A stretch of 64,000 bases of DNA, from the NCBI GenBank assembly GCA_030280995.1, contig JASXTE010000015.1:22154501-22218500 (forward strand), read 5' to 3'. Source of the DNA: Hemileia vastatrix. Its lineage: Eukaryota > Basidiomycota > Pucciniomycetes > Pucciniales > Zaghouaniaceae. Position 1 is the stretch's first letter, and every line of letters starts with the position of its first letter. The position numbers and the translations under genes are program-made. The notes under the pieces were generated by a model that saw only the letters and a list, made by a program, of their open reading frames with translations, was not told the origin of the DNA and did not search any database. Positions 45,678-56,262 of the stretch are shown here, piece by piece.

Positions 45678-46988
45678 TTAAAAGGGTGAAGAGAAATGTT
45701 GAAGAGTAATTGGCATTATAATGGGGCGTATGCCGGTTGATTGAATGATTTGTGAATCAAGGGAGGGGAGTGCCAGTGGTGGTTCAGGATCCTCTTCTTC
45801 ATAAAGATCATTCCACTCATCCTTTAAATCAGCTAGAATATTGTGGAGTATTACGCAAGTCAAGATCCAATGATTTGCAGTTTTGATCTCCAATTTTTTT
45901 TGAAATTGGATTCTGAGCTCCCAAAGACTAGAAAATCGTCCCTTTAAAATACCTATAGCATGTTCAATTCGTACTCTTGATTGTGCAAGGTGATAATTAA
46001 ATTTAGTTTTGGGGTCATTTTCTGAAGTTGCACCACGGAAAGCAGGTATAATGTACTTTCCACTTGCATATTCTGAGTCTGCAAGGAGGTACTGAGATTC
46101 GTCAAAGTATGATTCAGGGGATTGAGAAATCCTCATTCTTTGGAAGACGGAAGAGTCATGACATGATCCAGGGCAGCCACTGTGAAAAGCAATAAATTTT
46201 TTATTGACATCATATACAAGTTGAACGGCAATAGAGTATCTAGAAAGAAGATTAAAAGTTAGATTGTGAAAGATGAGAACTTGGAGAAGATTTTGAAGAA
46301 ACCTTTTTTTGCGATCAAAATAATGGTTTCCATCATGAGCAGGCTTTTGACTCAAAGGGATGGTTGTGCCATCAACAAAACCTATACAGCCAGGGAAACC
46401 TTCAGCTTGCATTACTTGAGAGGATTCAAGTTGCTGTTCTGGAGTTGGCCAAGCAAGAGTTTGAGACTTGAGGGAAAGGATAGCAATCATACAGCGCTTG
46501 GTGTATAATATCACGGTACCATATCCTATGTTAAAGAGATTATCCAAACGTCTTACGGCAGCACCATTTCCATTTGAGCCAAAGCGACATAGAGCAACAG
46601 CAAGTTGGATGGCAGGATTACGCTGTTTGTTATGAGAATTGTTATGGAAGATAGGATGATCGGAGATGAGTTGATAAAGTTTGAAGAAAGAATTGGGAGA
46701 AGTTCTAAAAAGTTGGGTGAAGTTTAAATGAGGAATGTTGAGAATGGAGGCCAGATCATATCGGGGATCATGATAAAGATTTGGCCCCCTGGTGATGATG
46801 TAACGCTTTTTGGAAAGAAAACACATATAAGCTAAAGCATCTTCCAAATCAGAGTCAGATTTATAGTAAAGAACTAAAAGAAAAGTGATAGCATTCATTG
46901 TTGAGTGAAGTAGCTTCCTAGTAGAGAGGTGTTTCATTGTTGCTGGTGGAAGGGTTAAGTGATGAGGGAAGTGGGAATTCACCGCCAA
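45678..46988 (-). CDS. PIF/Harbinger DDE transposase (DDE_Tnp_4 type), Harbinger 2, intact
   Basis: Minus strand; an uninterrupted 436-codon frame, but 46,302-46,240 (63 nt, GTTTCT...TTTCTAG) is very probably an intron, giving 415 aa; without it HYFDRKKR joins the expected YSIAVQL strand. Catalytic segments: GFVDGTTIPLS with Asp206, GCPGSCHDSSVF (Asp257 after splicing), LADSEYASGKY with Asp283 and RVRIEHAIGILKGRF with Glu321, in the order of the RNase H-like PIF/Harbinger nuclease. An N-terminal helical segment (RRLDNLFNIGYGTVILYTKR) follows a CRFGSNGNGAA motif, as in the family. The C-terminal EEEDPEPP tail is acidic. It would excise and re-insert elements bearing the AGGGGGTATC ends together with the SANT partner. 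All catalytic residues are present, so activity is possible. Confidence 0.92.
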   Translation of the reverse strand: MAVNSHFPHHLTLPPATMKHLSTRKLLHSTMNAITFLLVLYYKSDSDLEDALAYMCFLSKKRYIITRGPNLYHDPRYDLASILNIPHLNFTQLFRTSPNSFFKLYQLISDHPIFHNNSHNKQRNPAIQLAVALCRFGSNGNGAAVRRLDNLFNIGYGTVILYTKRCMIAILSLKSQTLAWPTPEQQLESSQVMQAEGFPGCIGFVDGTTIPLSQKPAHDGNHYFDRKKRFLQNLLQVLIFHNLTFNLLSRYSIAVQLVYDVNKKFIAFHSGCPGSCHDSSVFQRMRISQSPESYFDESQYLLADSEYASGKYIIPAFRGATSENDPKTKFNYHLAQSRVRIEHAIGILKGRFSSLWELRIQFQKKLEIKTANHWILTCVILHNILADLKDEWNDLYEEEDPEPPLALPSLDSQIIQSTGIRPIIMPITLQHFSSPF

Positions 46989-47201
46989 ATGTGCAGTTGG
47001 GGTGTGTAGATAGAAAAAAAACTTAAGTGTTCGCCACCAAAATTAAGTAGCATAGAGTGAGGAAATACTTAAGGATGGCATCAGCAATTATAAGTCATGT
47101 GACTTTCTTAAAAATCCATCATGGATGAGATGAGTTTGGGATCAGGAATTAGGAATGGAAATTGGGGTATAAGAGGCAGGATAATGCATTATCGTGGATT
47201 T

Positions 47202-47233
47202 CTTATCCACTAGCCCTGGGGCTAGTGGATAAG
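47202..47233. repeat. perfect subterminal palindrome of Harbinger 2
   Basis: CTTATCCACTAGCCC-TG-GGGCTAGTGGATAAG: 15-bp arms without mismatch, about 85 bp from the transposase-side end. No equivalent is visible near the other end (39,919-40,050), so the two ends are asymmetric. Confidence 0.92.
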
Positions 47234-47320
47234 AATCTTCCGCAATTAATAATGTCTGATCCCGGGAAAAAAAATTCCTGATCCCTAATTGCGGATCCCT
47301 GAACATTGATACCCCCTATT

Positions 47321-49118
47321 TTGAAGCTATCAATTGAAGAGATGGTGACTCTTGTATTGAAGTCATTGATAAAGAATTAAATTTGATACATCAACAAAAG
47401 GTTAGAAATATTGTAGAAAAACCTGCCAACATTCTATCAATAGGTTCTATTTATGTGTTTAAGATAAAAAGAGATACAGACAAAAAAATTTAAAAGTACA
47501 AGAATAAATTATGTGTGCAAGGTTTCTTTCAAAAGGCAGGTATTAATTACTTTAAAACATTTGCTCCTACTAGAAGATTAACTATTCTACATGTTATAAT
47601 AAGTCTTTCTGCACAAGAAGATTGGGATTTTATTCAGATGGATATAAAAGGTGCATTTTTATATTGAAAAATCAATGAAGATGTTTACATAAATATTCCA
47701 CTTGGAATGAAGAAGCCTCCAGAATTCATTAATCCAGTATTATTGCTTAAGAGATCACTTTATGGTCTTAATAAAGCATCTAGATGCTGGTATACAAAAT
47801 TGATAAATTTCATTCATTCCCTTAACTTTTATCCTTCAGCTACATTCATGTGCATGTCAATGATTTATTGAACTTTGGCAAATATGTGGAGTGGTTCAAA
47901 GATGCCATATCTTTACATTTTGATATGGAAGACAATGCAATACGCAATATAGGGGGTTGACTTGCTAGCAAGTCCTCAACCTGAACTCAGATGGAAATCA
48001 GACTGAACTCATACTGAACCCATACTGAACTCTACTTGAAAGCCCACCTAAAACTGTTCTTCTGAGTGGTGTTCATCCCTGATTTTATGGTTCCTTTATA
48101 AATAGCTCAATGTTTTTTCAATCTGTGGTGAGTTTGGGTCCAAGGTTACAGACTTGCTAGCAAGTCCACCCCCTATATTGTGTGGTGATGGCTATGTAAG
48201 TTTTATATTAGGAATAAGGGTATTTAGAGACAAAAGAGCCAGAAATTTATTGTTTTATCAAGATCAATATATCAAAGACTTACTTGCATCTTATTTCATG
48301 ACAAATTTTATGCCAGAAAGCACAAAAATGCAGATGAGTAAACAGCTATTTCCAGCCACTAAAGATGAAATAGATCAGTTTTAATGCTTAAACATCAATT
48401 ATTGTCAAGCTGTTGGATTACTTAATTAAATTACTCAGGCAACAAGACCTGGTATTTACTTTATCAACATTCAACTTGCTCAACATTTAGTTTCCCTGGA
48501 ATAAAACATAATATAGCTTTAAAAAGAATGTTACAATATCTTAAAAATACCATAAATCTTTCACTTTCCTTTCAAGCCAATTCTCATTTTGAGAATGAAA
48601 GACATTATAGTTACTCTTTTCCAACTGTTTTTTCTCATTCTAATTGGGAAGACTGTCAAGTAACCTGTTAATCCACCACAGATTATGCCTTTATCATCAA
48701 TGGAGCTGCTGTTAGTTGAAGATGTAAAAAACAGAACACTGTAGCACTTAGTACTAGTTAAGCCAAATCCAAAGCCACAGTTGATGCAGCTCAAGAGACA
48801 ATCTGTATGAAGACCCTTTTAAATGATCTTAACTTTGATTTCAAGTCTTCATCTAAATTGTTTTCAGATAATAAATGTTCTATTTCTCTCTGTAAAAATC
48901 CTGTTTTTCATACCAGAACTAAACATATAAAAATTCAGTTCCACTGGATACAAGAGCAATTATCTTCTGGAAAAATTGATCTTCAATATAGTCCCTCAAC
49001 TGACATGATTGCCAAAGTTTTTACCAAAGCTCTCAGTAAAGAAAAATATCAAAATTTTGTTAAGAGAACTGGTTTGAATGGCATGATTGATAGCAAGGAG
49101 GGATGTAAGGAAAAATAG
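47321..49118 (+). pseudogene. copia 1 reverse transcriptase and RNase H (after Harbinger 2)
   Basis: Plus strand: INDEED-like leader, then SIYVFKIKRDTD near 47,450, KLCVQGFFQKAGINYF near 47,510, DFIQMDIKGAFLY near 47,629 (first catalytic Asp), LLKRSLYGLNKASRCWYTKL near 47,750 and the second catalytic box reading HVNDLLNF near 47,848 (HVDD or YVDD expected). A 250-bp CACTA-type MITE sits at 47,938-48,187. GYVSFILGIRVFRDKRA follows at 48,190. RNase H at about 48,650-49,118 includes LSTS*AKSKATVDAAQET, KHIKIQFHWIQEQL and MIAKVFTKALSKEKYQNFVK. The stop at 49,118 lies 15 bp inside the 3' LTR. Several in-frame stops. Confidence 0.87.
47938..48187. mobile_element. CACTA-like MITE, 250 bp, TSD ATG
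   Basis: Ends CAATACGCAATATAGGGGG and CCCCCTATATTGTGTGGTG, flanked by ATG at 47,935-47,937 and 48,188-48,190. Discounting it restores the copia 1 RT frame exactly. Just inside each end is the palindrome GACTTGCTAGCAAGTC. CAC-type ends with a 3-bp TSD fit the CACTA/EnSpm class. No ORF. Confidence 0.82.
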
Positions 49119-49662
49119 ATGTTTCCTTATTTCTATTTTATTATTTTTATTTTTATCTTATTTCAATATCCATTTAAGTAGATGTTACTTTCAAATCTGT
49201 AGAGACATGCTTGCATATTCTGTGGTGTTCTTCTAGTCTGCTATTCAATAATGAACTTTTTTGAGCCATAAAATAATTTATATACTGGGCTGTGTGATTT
49301 ATTTTCTCATCTTTTCTCTCTTTCTCAAATCATATTTATTTTTGATTCTTAGGTAAGATCCAAGTATTCTCTAATTTATTTTTGCTACTATAGTTATTGA
49401 TCTTTACAAATAATGTATTTAGGTAACAGCAGCAAAGACCATTTCAAGGGAAGATCATTTTTATTAACATCTGCCTTGTTTTCATTTATAAATAGTAGAA
49501 TTTGTATTTAGCTGTTACTTAATTTATCTAAGGATTCTCTCATGCTCAAAAAATATTTATTTTTGCTTCATAGGTAACAGTAAAAAAAGACCATTCTAAG
49601 GGTGATCATTATTATTAACCTCTGCCTCATTTTCATTTTTAAAAGGAATTTGAGTCTTTTCA
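49104..49662 (+). mobile_element. 3' LTR of copia 1
   Basis: TGTAAGGAAAAATAG...GAGTCTTTTCA, 559 bp, directly after a purine-rich tract (GCAAGGAGGGA). It contains two tandem units starting GGTAACAG at about 49,421 and 49,573. Confidence 0.85.
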
Positions 49663-50271
49663 TTTTTGTAAGTAAAAATTAAAAAGATGTTAATAAAAAA
49701 TCTGCCCATTTAGTAATGGTGTTTTACGCTTTTAACTTTTATAATTAATAATTAAAAAGACATTAATAAACAATCTTCCTCTTTAGTAATGGTCTTTGCT
49801 GCTGCTGCCTAATTGGTAGAAATGAATATATTATTGAGCAAGAGAAAAGTCCAGTAACAACTAAATTTAAAGCCAAACCTTTTATGAGTAAAAATTAAAC
49901 AAAAATTAATAAAAAATCTGCCCCTTAAGTAATGGTCTTTGCCACTGTACTCTATTTAAATTATTATAAGTTAAAAAGAAATTAATGGCAAAATAACTTT
50001 GAATAGAGACTAAGGAGAAACTAAATATGACCTAATTTGTAGAAGTGAATATATAAGTGAGTTAGAGAAATAACTGAGAAAAAAAGAACAGATTTAGCAC
50101 AGTATATATATCAATATCTTGTTCAATATGAATATATAAATATGATTGAATAACAAAAAGAAGAGCATAACTAAGTGTGGGTATGCTTCTATAAATCTAA
50201 AATTTAACATCTATGGATATAAAAAGAAATAAGAAAATAAAAAAGTAAAGAAAAATTCATTTGTTCTTACA
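49663..50271 (-). mobile_element. 3' LTR of copia 2 (main part), inverted to the copia 1 LTR
   Basis: On the minus strand it starts TGTAAGAACAAATG at 50,271 after a purine tract, GCAAGGGGAGG. It carries inverted copies of the AGTAATGGTCTTTGC/GTTAATAAAAAATCTGCC units. The last 15 bp of this LTR lie at 17,628-17,642, beyond copia 1. Confidence 0.78.
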
Positions 50272-50289
50272 CCTCCCCTTGCAATCAAT

Positions 50290-50538
50290 CACCACACAAT
50301 ATGGGGGGTGGAATTTCTAGCAAGTCTTCAACCTTGGACCCAGATTTACCACAGCTTGGACACACATTGGGCTATAGACAAAGGAAACATACAGTCAAGG
50401 ATAAACACCACTCAGAAGAAAATTTTTGGGTGGTTTTTTAAGTATATTTTAGTATGAGTTCAGTATGAGTTCCATTGTGTTCTGTCTGAGCTCGGGTTGG
50501 GGACTTGCTAGCAAGTCCACCCCCAATATTGCTTAATG
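50290..50538. mobile_element. CACTA-like MITE, 249 bp, TSD AAT, at the end of copia 2 pol
   Basis: Left end CACCACACAATATGGGGGG; right end GACTTGCTAGCAAGTCCACC then CCCCAATATTGCTTAATG; AAT at 50,287-50,289 and 50,539-50,541. The outermost bases on the right have decayed. Same family as 47,938-48,187. Confidence 0.75.
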
Positions 50539-50550
50539 AATCATATCTTC

Positions 50551-51710
50551 TGTCAGTGTATGCTAGTATCTAAGTATGATTTAATATTAAATATTAATGG
50601 TCCTACTACTTATTTATAAAATATTCAGTGATTAAACCTCAGGGGAAGATTAATTAAATAGTTATACAAAATATAAACTCACAATATCTGGATTGGTGTG
50701 GGCTAGTGGTGGAAAATAGGTTAATAAAATATAGTTATAGCTAATATAAAGATAATATCAATTAGTAAATTCTTTAAAATATATTTGTATATGATAATAA
50801 TTGTTTTATAATTTTTGTTTTAGTTGTAGTAAGTGATTATTGATGTCCAATAACCCATCAAATCCTCCCTTACTTATACCAAAATCAACTGGAGTGCACA
50901 GACCTTCAATCCAGATGATGTCACTGCTCTCCCTGGAATTTACAGAACTGTGAGGGACTATCACCTCCTGATGGCTCCCACTTCAAGAAGTTTCAACACC
51001 TAGACCTCCAGTAAGGACCCTCCATCACATTTAATGATATCATAAACCCATACCATAAATAGAGAAAACAGATAAAAGTGGATAACATAAAGAAATAGGT
51101 AAAATAACTCATCCAAAGAGTATATAATGAAGCACAAAGCATATAAAGGAGCTAAATCAGCTTTACAAGCCACCAATTACATCCCCAAGCATCCATAGTA
51201 ACCCAGTAAACATATCCCAACACATAAATCTGTGAAAATCCATCAAAGGAAGCAGATTAAGTTGTTCAAACTGGATATATGTGCCTGAAAAAGGTGTATA
51301 TGCTTGTTTAGGCATGTTGAGTCCATTGAATACGTCCATATGACCTAAAATAAGCAGAAAAATAAAGCTTGAAACCTACTTATAGACCTATATATACATA
51401 ATATAACTACATATTTCAATGAATATGAGGTTTATGCATACATATAGGCTTACGTATGACTATAATTACTTAATATCACTTAAGATAAGTATATTAGGAC
51501 TCCATAAGCACGTTAATAAGTACTATAAGGCTATAGATAAGCTATTTAAACTTATATAAGTCATTTAATAGTGTAATTAATATATATATAAGCATAATAA
51601 CCATATATATGAGTAGATTAACCATAATTTTTACTTATAAGCTTAATTAAATTAAGTATATATTTTTTAAGAATATGAAATACTCAGTCCTGGGAATACC
51701 TAGGCTGACA
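50551..51710 (-). mobile_element. gypsy-family solo LTR, TSD TCTTC, inside copia 2 RNase H
   Basis: TGTCAGTGTATGC...CTAGGCTGACA, 1160 bp, with perfect TCTTC repeats at 50,546-50,550 and 51,711-51,715. It is nearly identical over long stretches to the 3' LTR of gypsy 1. Confidence 0.92.
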
Positions 51711-53170
51711 TCTTCCAATCCAAATTTCTTCACCAAGTTTTTAAATTTTTCCATACTGAGGGCTTTGGTGAAGACATTTGCAATCATGTTGGTGGAAGGC
51801 ATGTATTTCAAGTCTACTTTTCCATTCAAAATTTGTTCTCTTATCCTATGAAATTAGATTTAAACATTTTTGGTTCAGGGATGATTCTAGGGATTTTTTC
51901 ACTGGGCAAGACACACTTGATTTTCAGAAAATGATTTGAGGATGATTTGAAATCAAAACCAAGATCACTTAAAAAGGTTTGCATAAATATTGCCTCATTC
52001 GCTGCATCAGCCATTCACTTAGATTCAGCTTCAGTGGTTCCAAGAGAAACCATACACTTTTTTCTACAATGCCAACTGATTGTGGTACCATTGATAATGA
52101 GGACATAACCCATGGTAGAGCATTGAGTAAATTGACATCTGTCCCAATATGCATCAGCATAAACTGTTGGAAGGAAATAACTATAATGACCCTCATTGAT
52201 GAAAGAAAAATCAGAATGGAAATAAATGGATAATTTTATTGTACCCTTGAGATAGTGTCTAACTCTTTTAAAAGCTAACCAATTTTTAATGTCAGGTGCA
52301 TTTAAGGGTTGTGAAAGTTGGCTGTTTATGAATGCAATATTTGGTTGTGTAGCTTGTGTGATGTAATTAAGTCTCCCTGAAGACCTTAAATATTTTTTAT
52401 TAAGCTATAAAAAAGCATCAATTTTATCTTGAGTAGCTGGTAAAAGTCGTGTATTCATTTGAATTGGTGTATTTGATGTTTTTCAATCTGACATATCATA
52501 GGAGACAAGAAGATCCTTTATTTCTTGATCTTGAAAGAGTGAAAATTTTTCCAACAGTATGATCTCTTGTTACTTGGATTCCCAAGATCCTCCATGTTTA
52601 ACTTTGAATTAATTTCATCTTTAAAACATGAGATATCTTTTCCAAAAATTGATAAATCATCAACATGTACATGAATGTTACATGGATGTGTCAAACTATC
52701 ATGAATGAAAAGACAAGGACTGCAGCTGAGCAATAAATATTATGGGAAGTAAAAAATCAATTATTTTGGTGTACCAGAATCTCAAGGCTTTTTTGAGTCT
52801 ATATAGTGAACTTGTTAAAATCATGATGGGTTTCTCAATTCTCAATTGAAAATTCATAAATACCTCATCAGGTTTTCCATACAGGAATGCCCCTTTGACA
52901 TCCCTTTGAATAAAATCACAATTTTCTTGTTTAGAAAGACTTATAAGAGCTATTAAGGTGGTAAGTCTACCAGTTGGAGATAATGATTTAAAATATTTAA
53001 TACCAGCCTTTTGAAAGCTTCCTTGCACACAAAGTTGAGCCTTGTATTTTTGTATGTTACCATCAGTATCCCTTTTTATTTTGAAAAACCAAATTGAACC
53101 TATTGTAGGAATATCTGGTTGTTGCTCAAAAATTTCATATACACTCTGCCTTTTTATAATATTCAATTCT
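51711..53170 (-). pseudogene. copia 2 reverse transcriptase and RNase H
   Basis: Minus strand: SIWFFKIKRDTDGNIQKYKA near 53,080, DFIQRDVKGAFLYGKPDEVF near 52,905, SLYRLKKALRFWYTKI near 52,790 and the catalytic NIHVHVDDLSIFGKD near 52,655 (HVDD intact). RNase H pieces follow: PQSVGIVEKSVWFLLE near 52,085 and KYMPSTNMIANVFTKALSME at 51,750-51,810. The C-terminus is cut by the solo LTR at 51,710 and a MITE, then resumes at 50,545-50,268. Many frameshifts. Confidence 0.85.
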
Positions 53171-54763
53171 TGATTGATTGTTTCATTTCACAAATAACCA
53201 TCTCTTTGGTTGGTGGCTTCAGAGTAAGTGAGAGGGTCTTACAGATATAGTACTGGTAAATTATGATGAATGGATTTATGGTTAATTGATTCTGTTGTTT
53301 ATAAATAGGAATTAATTTCCATGGCTTTATTTAATTTTTGTGTGGCTCTACAGTGACCAGTTTCAATAATGTTTTTTGTATTAATTGATGAATTGATATC
53401 TTTTGGTGAAACATTAGGTGTAAGTTTAAAATCTCAAAATCTATTTGTGAGTGGAGGATTTTTGTCAACAGTATTCTGAGTTTCTTGTGCTGGAACTGTA
53501 GGAGTGAGATCTTTACCATGAGTTTCAGAGTCAGATGAAGTAACATCATCAAGAAAAACTTCTGAGAAATCTGATTCAACTGTTATATGTTGAATTAGAA
53601 ACAAATTTTCATCAAAAAAATGTTGTGAGAATAAATAATACTCCTATTTTCAATTTAAAGTAATCAAAAAGAGCTCATGTATTCTGTGTAACCTAGAAAA
53701 AAACACTTGATCTAATTTGGATATAATTTTCTTTTTCTCTTTGATTTGTTAATGAGCCCACAAGCTGCACACCCAAGAACTCTAAGATGATTTATTTTTG
53801 TATATTTCCCAAATCTCATGTTGTAGGCAGTTTTGAAATTGATTGAAGATGATGGTAATCACTTCTCAAGATAAACAGCTGTATTAATAGCTTCTTCCCA
53901 AAATTCTATAGGCATTTTTTCATGAAAAACAATTTCTTTCTCCATTTAAGTGGTTTTTCTATTTCCTTGTTCAGAAATTGGATTTTGTTTCAGTGTATAG
54001 GGTGAAGTGACAATCATCTTAAATCCATATTTAATGCTTATATCATTGAACATTTTTTATGATCTTTGTGTCTCCATCATAAACAAAGTTAGAAATTTTA
54101 TGATTAGAGATATTTTCAATTTGACTTTTAAATTGCAAAAAAAAATTGAATGTTTTGAATTTATAAGAAAGTAGAAAAAAACAGTATGAGGTGTAGGAAT
54201 ATGTTATTTTGAAATAATATGAAGCACCACCATATGATGGTGGAGAGATTTTTCCACTTAAATTAAATGTAAATATTATAAGAATAAAGTACCTCTAGGT
54301 AAAACACCAGGAAATTGACTATGAGAATTCTTTTCATTTACACAGGGCTCACAAAGAACAAGGCTACCAGAAAATTTAAAACTGATTATAGATTGTATTT
54401 TTTCTAAATATTGAGAGTTTGAGTTTCCTAATCTATAGCTCCAGAGAGTCTTTGAGGTGGCCATGTGAAAGGACTTCAAGCAGGGAACATAGTTCTCACC
54501 AAAATCTGCATTTATGACTATGAGACCATCAGAATCATCCCATTTCCCATCCAGAATAATTTCTTTTGTTTTTGAGATGGTCATATTTCAATTAGCATCA
54601 ACTTTTTGACTACATCCTTGGGAAATAAAAGGACCAATTCCAATCAAATTTTGACTAATCTGAGAGACATGTAAACAATCAGTTAAGGTAATGACTTCCC
54701 TTGGAGTGACAAGGTTAACTGATCCTTTTCCTGCACAGTAAATAATTTCACTATTACCAAGTT
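53171..54763 (-). pseudogene. copia 2 integrase and linker, heavily decayed
   Basis: GAG-pre-integrase motif ATSKTLWSYRLGNSNSQYLE at about 54,425-54,480 (both His of LWHxRLGH replaced) with CEPCVNEKNSHS near 54,330. The integrase core from about 54,250 to 53,650 is fragmented in all frames. 53,331-53,579 is a Ser/Thr/Leu-rich linker to RT. An outer reading near 54,276-54,584 holds the best-preserved part. Confidence 0.75.
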
Positions 54764-55822
54764 TTATTGGTCAGAAAAAAGATGATACAATTTAAAGCCC
54801 AAGTGTTCTTTGATCATATGAATGGTAGCTCCACTATCAAGAATGATTTTTTTTGAGAAGTTAGAAGTATTTTCCTTAAAGATCTTATCTAGTCCACAAG
54901 TGACATAAGTGTGCACTTCATCATTAGCTTTTAAGACATTTCCAGTGTTTTGACTCTTTTGTTTCTCTGGATGCAACTGAAATAAAACATCTTCTGAATG
55001 CTTAGCCTTTGGATTGTGTTTTCCATCTTGGCAAAAATCCCATTTTTATTTTTGATTGGGTTTTTCTTTGTTTAATAAGGCTGAAGTAAAACTGACAGAA
55101 TTCTGCAATTCAATTTCACTAGATAGTAGGGACAGACAAGATAATAAGTTTCCCACAGATAAATTAGTTTTAGTGACTTTTCAGAATTTCAGAATCAGGG
55201 CTTTGTGAGTTGAGTAGCACTCAGGTAATTGTCTGAGGAGTCAATTTTCCTCATTCTCATTGTCAACTGAAACTCCAAAAAATCCTAATTTGTTAATCCC
55301 AGTACTTAGTTTATTGACAAATCCCATCAGATTGCCTTCATGAAATTTAACATTGTGATATCAAGCAAAAATTGAGGAGCAATTTAAAGCATCAGCAGCA
55401 GCATGCTGATTAGCTAGTTTTGTGAAAATTTGCTTTGTTTTATCCATGTCATCATTGATAATGAATGCAGCAATATAAGCAGAGTTGAGTTTTAAAATTT
55501 AAATATTCATGGCTTTATCTTCCCTTTTTTGAAACTCTAACTTTACACTTCAAGATGTGTCCTGAGCAGACATCTATTCAAGACCAAAAACAAGATTTTT
55601 AAGATTTTGATAATTAAGTAGTGCTCTAATCCTAATTCTCCATTTGTGAAAATTGTTAATGCTGAGAGCAGGCATATTCCTGAGAGTGTCCCTGGAAGAT
55701 AAAATAGAGGGATCCATTGTTGTTGGTGAAGTTGGATGGGAAGTATAAAAAGAAATTGCAGAGCTATTGGAAGAAGCTGAGGGTGCTGGCGATGGAATTG
55801 TGAATGAATTGCTATATTTCAT
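54764..55822 (-). pseudogene. copia 2 gag and protease
   Basis: It starts MKYSNSFTIPSPAPSASSNS at 55,822 (an alternative Met at 55,717 aligns with the copia 1 start). The gag head has SINNFHKWRIRIRALLNYQN near 55,650. A zinc region reads FCQDGKHNPKAKHSED near 55,010-55,040, close to the CxxxGxHNPxAxH pattern. The protease active site is in KKIILDSGATIHMIKEHLGF near 54,810-54,850 (DSGA intact). Stops occur at 55,574 and beyond. Confidence 0.85.
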
Positions 55823-55833
55823 TCACTTGAAAA

Positions 55834-55847
55834 CTGGGATCATAACC
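55834..55847 (-). promoter_or_regulatory. primer-binding site of copia 2, half-tRNA type
   Basis: On the minus strand GGTTATGATCCCAG lies directly after the 5' LTR. It equals the copia 1 site except for one base, consistent with initiator tRNA-Met anticodon-arm priming. Confidence 0.68.
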
Positions 55848-56257
55848 TGAAGAAATACTTTTATAAGTAAAAATTAAACAGACATTAATAAATGATCTTC
55901 CCCTTAAGCAATGGTCTTTGCCACTTTTACCTATTTACATTATTATAAGCTAAAAACAAATTAACAAAAATAAAACTTTGAATGGAAACTGAAGAAAAAC
56001 TAAATAAGACCTAGTTGGTAGAAATGAATATATTATTGAGTGAGAGAAAATACAGATAAAAACAGAGCATATTTATCTCAGTATGTATATTTATATCTTT
56101 CTCAATATGAATAAATAAACATGATTGAATAGCAAACAGAAGAATTTCACTAAGTGTGGGTATGCTTATATAAATGTAACATTTAACATCTACAGATATA
56201 AATAGAAATAAAAAATAAAAAAATAAAGAAATAAAGAAACAAATTTTTTTTCTTAAT
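55848..56257 (-). mobile_element. 5' LTR of copia 2
   Basis: 410 bp. It aligns with 49,663-50,271 (minus) from the AAGAACAAAT-like start to ...TATTTCTTCA. It is shorter because it has fewer internal GGTCTTTGC units. TSD ATCCA follows at 56,258. Confidence 0.78.
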
Positions 56258-56262
56258 ATCCA

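Larger units (their letters stand above)
39919..47317 (+). mobile_element. PIF/Harbinger element 2, three-gene type with Tet-like cargo; TSD ATT
   Basis: 7399 bp. Ends AGGGGGTATCCATGTTGA and GAACATTGATACCCCCT form the same terminal inverted repeat as Harbinger 1 and 3. ATT is duplicated at 39,916-39,918 and 47,318-47,320, and the copia 1 pol frame is continuous if the element is discounted. Contents in order: SANT-like gene (+), about 92-bp tandem repeats, Tet-like oxygenase (-), large C/G-rich inverted repeat, DDE transposase (-), subterminal palindrome. SANT and transposase read intact; the oxygenase has one frame problem. This is the best-preserved element of the window. Confidence 0.92.
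17643..49662 (+). mobile_element. Ty1/copia element copia 1, inserted in the 3' LTR of copia 2
   Basis: Plus-strand copia element. The 3' LTR is 49,104-49,662 (559 bp, TGTAAGG...TTTTCA). The 5' LTR starts TGTAAGAAC at 17,643, is interrupted at 18,178 by LTR X and ends ...GTGTTTTCA at 36,819, next to a primer-binding site. Flanks are CTTTT (17,638-17,642) and TTTTT (49,663-49,667), one mismatch, and the sequence on either side continues the inverted LTR of copia 2. Both LTRs contain tandem units beginning GGTAACAGCAGCAAAGACCA. Confidence 0.75.
17628..56257 (-). mobile_element. Ty1/copia element copia 2 (hosts nested insertions), TSD ATCCA
   Basis: Minus-strand copia element. Its 5' LTR is at 55,848-56,257 and its 3' LTR is split by copia 1 (49,663-50,271 plus 17,628-17,642). 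Direct repeats ATCCA at 17,623-17,627 and 56,258-56,262 bracket the whole. Both terminal dinucleotides have decayed (TA and AT where TG and CA are expected), so the boundaries rest on the alignment of the two LTRs and the matching 5-bp flanks. Removing it joins two pieces of a Harbinger element. Confidence 0.72.
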
